Below, one piece after another: positions 63,036-64,000 of a stretch of 64,000 nucleotides of DNA (positions are counted from its first letter, which is position 1; every line of letters begins with the position of its first letter). Position numbers and translations under genes: made by a program. The notes under the pieces are model-generated. The model saw only the letters and a list, made by a program, of their open reading frames with translations, searched no databases and was not told the origin of the DNA. Origin of the DNA: Ferruginibacter sp. (GTDB lineage Bacteria > Bacteroidota > Bacteroidia > Chitinophagales > Chitinophagaceae); contig JAQBNH010000006.1 of NCBI GenBank assembly GCA_028288705.1, forward strand, positions 186,001 through 250,000. The letters are read 5' to 3'.

Positions 63036-64000
63036 TTAAAAACGAATAGCCACACTCAAGAAGATCGCGCACAAAATCAACAGGCCGATCACGACGGGCG
63101 TAATAAATTTGAGCCAGGCTTTGTAACTCACATTCACCATCGTTAGCGCGGGAAAAACGGAACCCGTTGGTGTGATGAGGTACATGATTCCAATTCCGAA
63201 TAAGTAGGAATTGACCACTTCACGGCCGGGAATATTCAGCAGGATCGCCAGAGAGCCAATGATCGGCATCGTAAGCACCGCCATACCGGATGACGAACTA
63301 ACGGGGACGGTGAAAAGAAAATAAAACAACATGACCAGGATAATAAAAACCGTCGGATAAAAATGTTGCACCACGTTGGAAGCATAAAATAAAATAGAAT
63401 CGCTAACCATTCCATCATTTAACACGATCGTTACCCCACGCGCCAAACCAACAATCACAGCTACAATCAGCAACGATTCCATGCCTTTTGTAAACTCCAG
63501 CACGAACGTCTTTTCTCCCATGCGATCGATAATACCTATAAGCAAGGCAGCAAATAAAAACAACGCCGACATTTCAATCGTCCACCATCCTTTGAAAATT
63601 ATGCCCAGGATCATGCTGATGAAACTGAGAAAAAATATGGCAAGAAACGCTTTCGTTTTAAAGGTTAATCCGGTATCCCCCGCGGGGGCTGCCTCGATGT
63701 TTAATGCTGGATGAGCATTGCCGTCTACCCGGTAAACGAGCGAAGCAGCTGGATCATTCTTTACTTTCCGGCTATACCGAAGCAGATACCAGATGTATAA
63801 TATCGTTGAGATCAGTAGGAATAAAAGCCTTTCGTAGAGCCCTTCCAGCCAATTGATGCCAAGCGTATTGCTGGCGATGATCGTAGAAAAAGGATTAGAG
63901 AAACTGGAGATATACCCGATGGCGGCGCCACCGAAAACAATCGCAAGCGGAACGATACGGTCGTAACCCGCGGCGATAAAAAGCGGCACTAAAACAGGGT
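63036..64000 (-). CDS. YfcC-family transporter, 5-prime truncated by the window
   Basis: The C-terminal part (more than 317 residues) of a YfcC-type membrane transporter (Dcu/AbgT-like C4-dicarboxylate or amino-acid antiporter superfamily) is present; the N terminus lies beyond 64000. Hydrophobic helices alternate with the conserved SSSSGMAVLTMPIIG near the substrate site and YLITPTGSVFPALTMVNVSYKAWLKF near the end. Substrate unknown. It stands apart from the plus-strand small genes and is convergent to them. Confidence 0.85.
   Translation of the reverse strand, partial: PVLVPLFIAAGYDRIVPLAIVFGGAAIGYISSFSNPFSTIIASNTLGINWLEGLYERLLFLLISTILYIWYLLRYSRKVKNDPAASLVYRVDGNAHPALNIEAAPAGDTGLTFKTKAFLAIFFLSFISMILGIIFKGWWTIEMSALFLFAALLIGIIDRMGEKTFVLEFTKGMESLLIVAVIVGLARGVTIVLNDGMVSDSILFYASNVVQHFYPTVFIILVMLFYFLFTVPVSSSSGMAVLTMPIIGSLAILLNIPGREVVNSYLFGIGIMYLITPTGSVFPALTMVNVSYKAWLKFITPVVIGLLILCAIFLSVAIRF

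Overview
The window reads as a chromosomal segment of a Bacteroidota bacterium, most likely of the Chitinophagaceae type. This rests on the gldK-gldL type IX secretion (T9SS) pair at the left edge, a T9SS type B (CHU_C) sorting domain at the end of a large PKD/lectin surface protein, DUF4271 next to hemD, and many TAnnTTTG minus-7 promoter boxes close to start codons. Coding density is high and nearly all of it is core genome. I see no rRNA, tRNA, CRISPR array, insertion sequence, integrase or phage gene. The genus is inference.

Layout. 1-2.3 kb: gldL and gldK, minus strand, separated by a perfect 12-bp hairpin. 2.4-8.0 kb: minus-strand thioredoxin-like DUF255 protein, hemD, DUF4271 membrane protein and a BamA/TamA-like outer membrane protein. 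8.1-12.7 kb: hemW facing gpsA, then rnc-fabF-acpP, with a perfect 20-bp hairpin between rnc and gpsA. 12.9-18.2 kb: a GNAT enzyme, a YcxB-like protein, a PhoD-like phosphatase, a beta-propeller protein, a MazG-like protein and dtd. 18.5-21.9 kb: vitamin B12-dependent ribonucleotide reductase nrdJ. 22.1-29.3 kb: three tightly packed envelope genes, one TPR plus MORN-repeat protein and two DUF3857 proteins. The first DUF3857 protein keeps the transglutaminase triad and the second has lost it. 29.4-35.2 kb: glyS, a flavin oxidoreductase and mfd. 35.2-40.3 kb: the T9SS cargo protein, a tiny cysteine-poor zinc-ribbon relative and gyrB. 40.5-45.1 kb: an iron-uptake locus (AraC regulator, TonB-dependent receptor, PepSY membrane protein), followed by a small PepSY-like protein. 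46-52 kb: ileS, a DksA-like protein with a histone H1-like tail, rbfA and a LolE-like permease. 52-61.6 kb: a lone transketolase N-terminal half, a WecA/MraY-like transferase, frr, a fatty-acid-hydroxylase-like protein, a GNAT-like protein, dnaX, pyruvate dehydrogenase E2 and a TonB-C protein. 61.6-63 kb: a GbsR/MarR regulator with two small membrane-protein genes and a duplicated palindromic operator. 63-64 kb: a YfcC-type transporter cut by the window edge.

The genes cover translation (glyS, ileS, frr, rbfA, dtd), DNA replication and repair (gyrB, dnaX, mfd, nrdJ), fatty acid and phospholipid precursors (acpP, fabF, gpsA), haem metabolism (hemD, hemW), the cell envelope and T9SS, and iron uptake. 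The observations I rate highest are: the 20-bp RNase III-type hairpin just after the rnc stop codon; the repeated operator of the GbsR circuit; the MORN/transglutaminase/pseudo-transglutaminase cassette; the swapped GxHH signature in IleRS, a form linked to mupirocin hyper-resistance; and several genes whose minus-7 box lies so close to the ATG that their mRNAs should be nearly leaderless. Function and regulation here are read from sequence alone; no database search or folding calculation was run.
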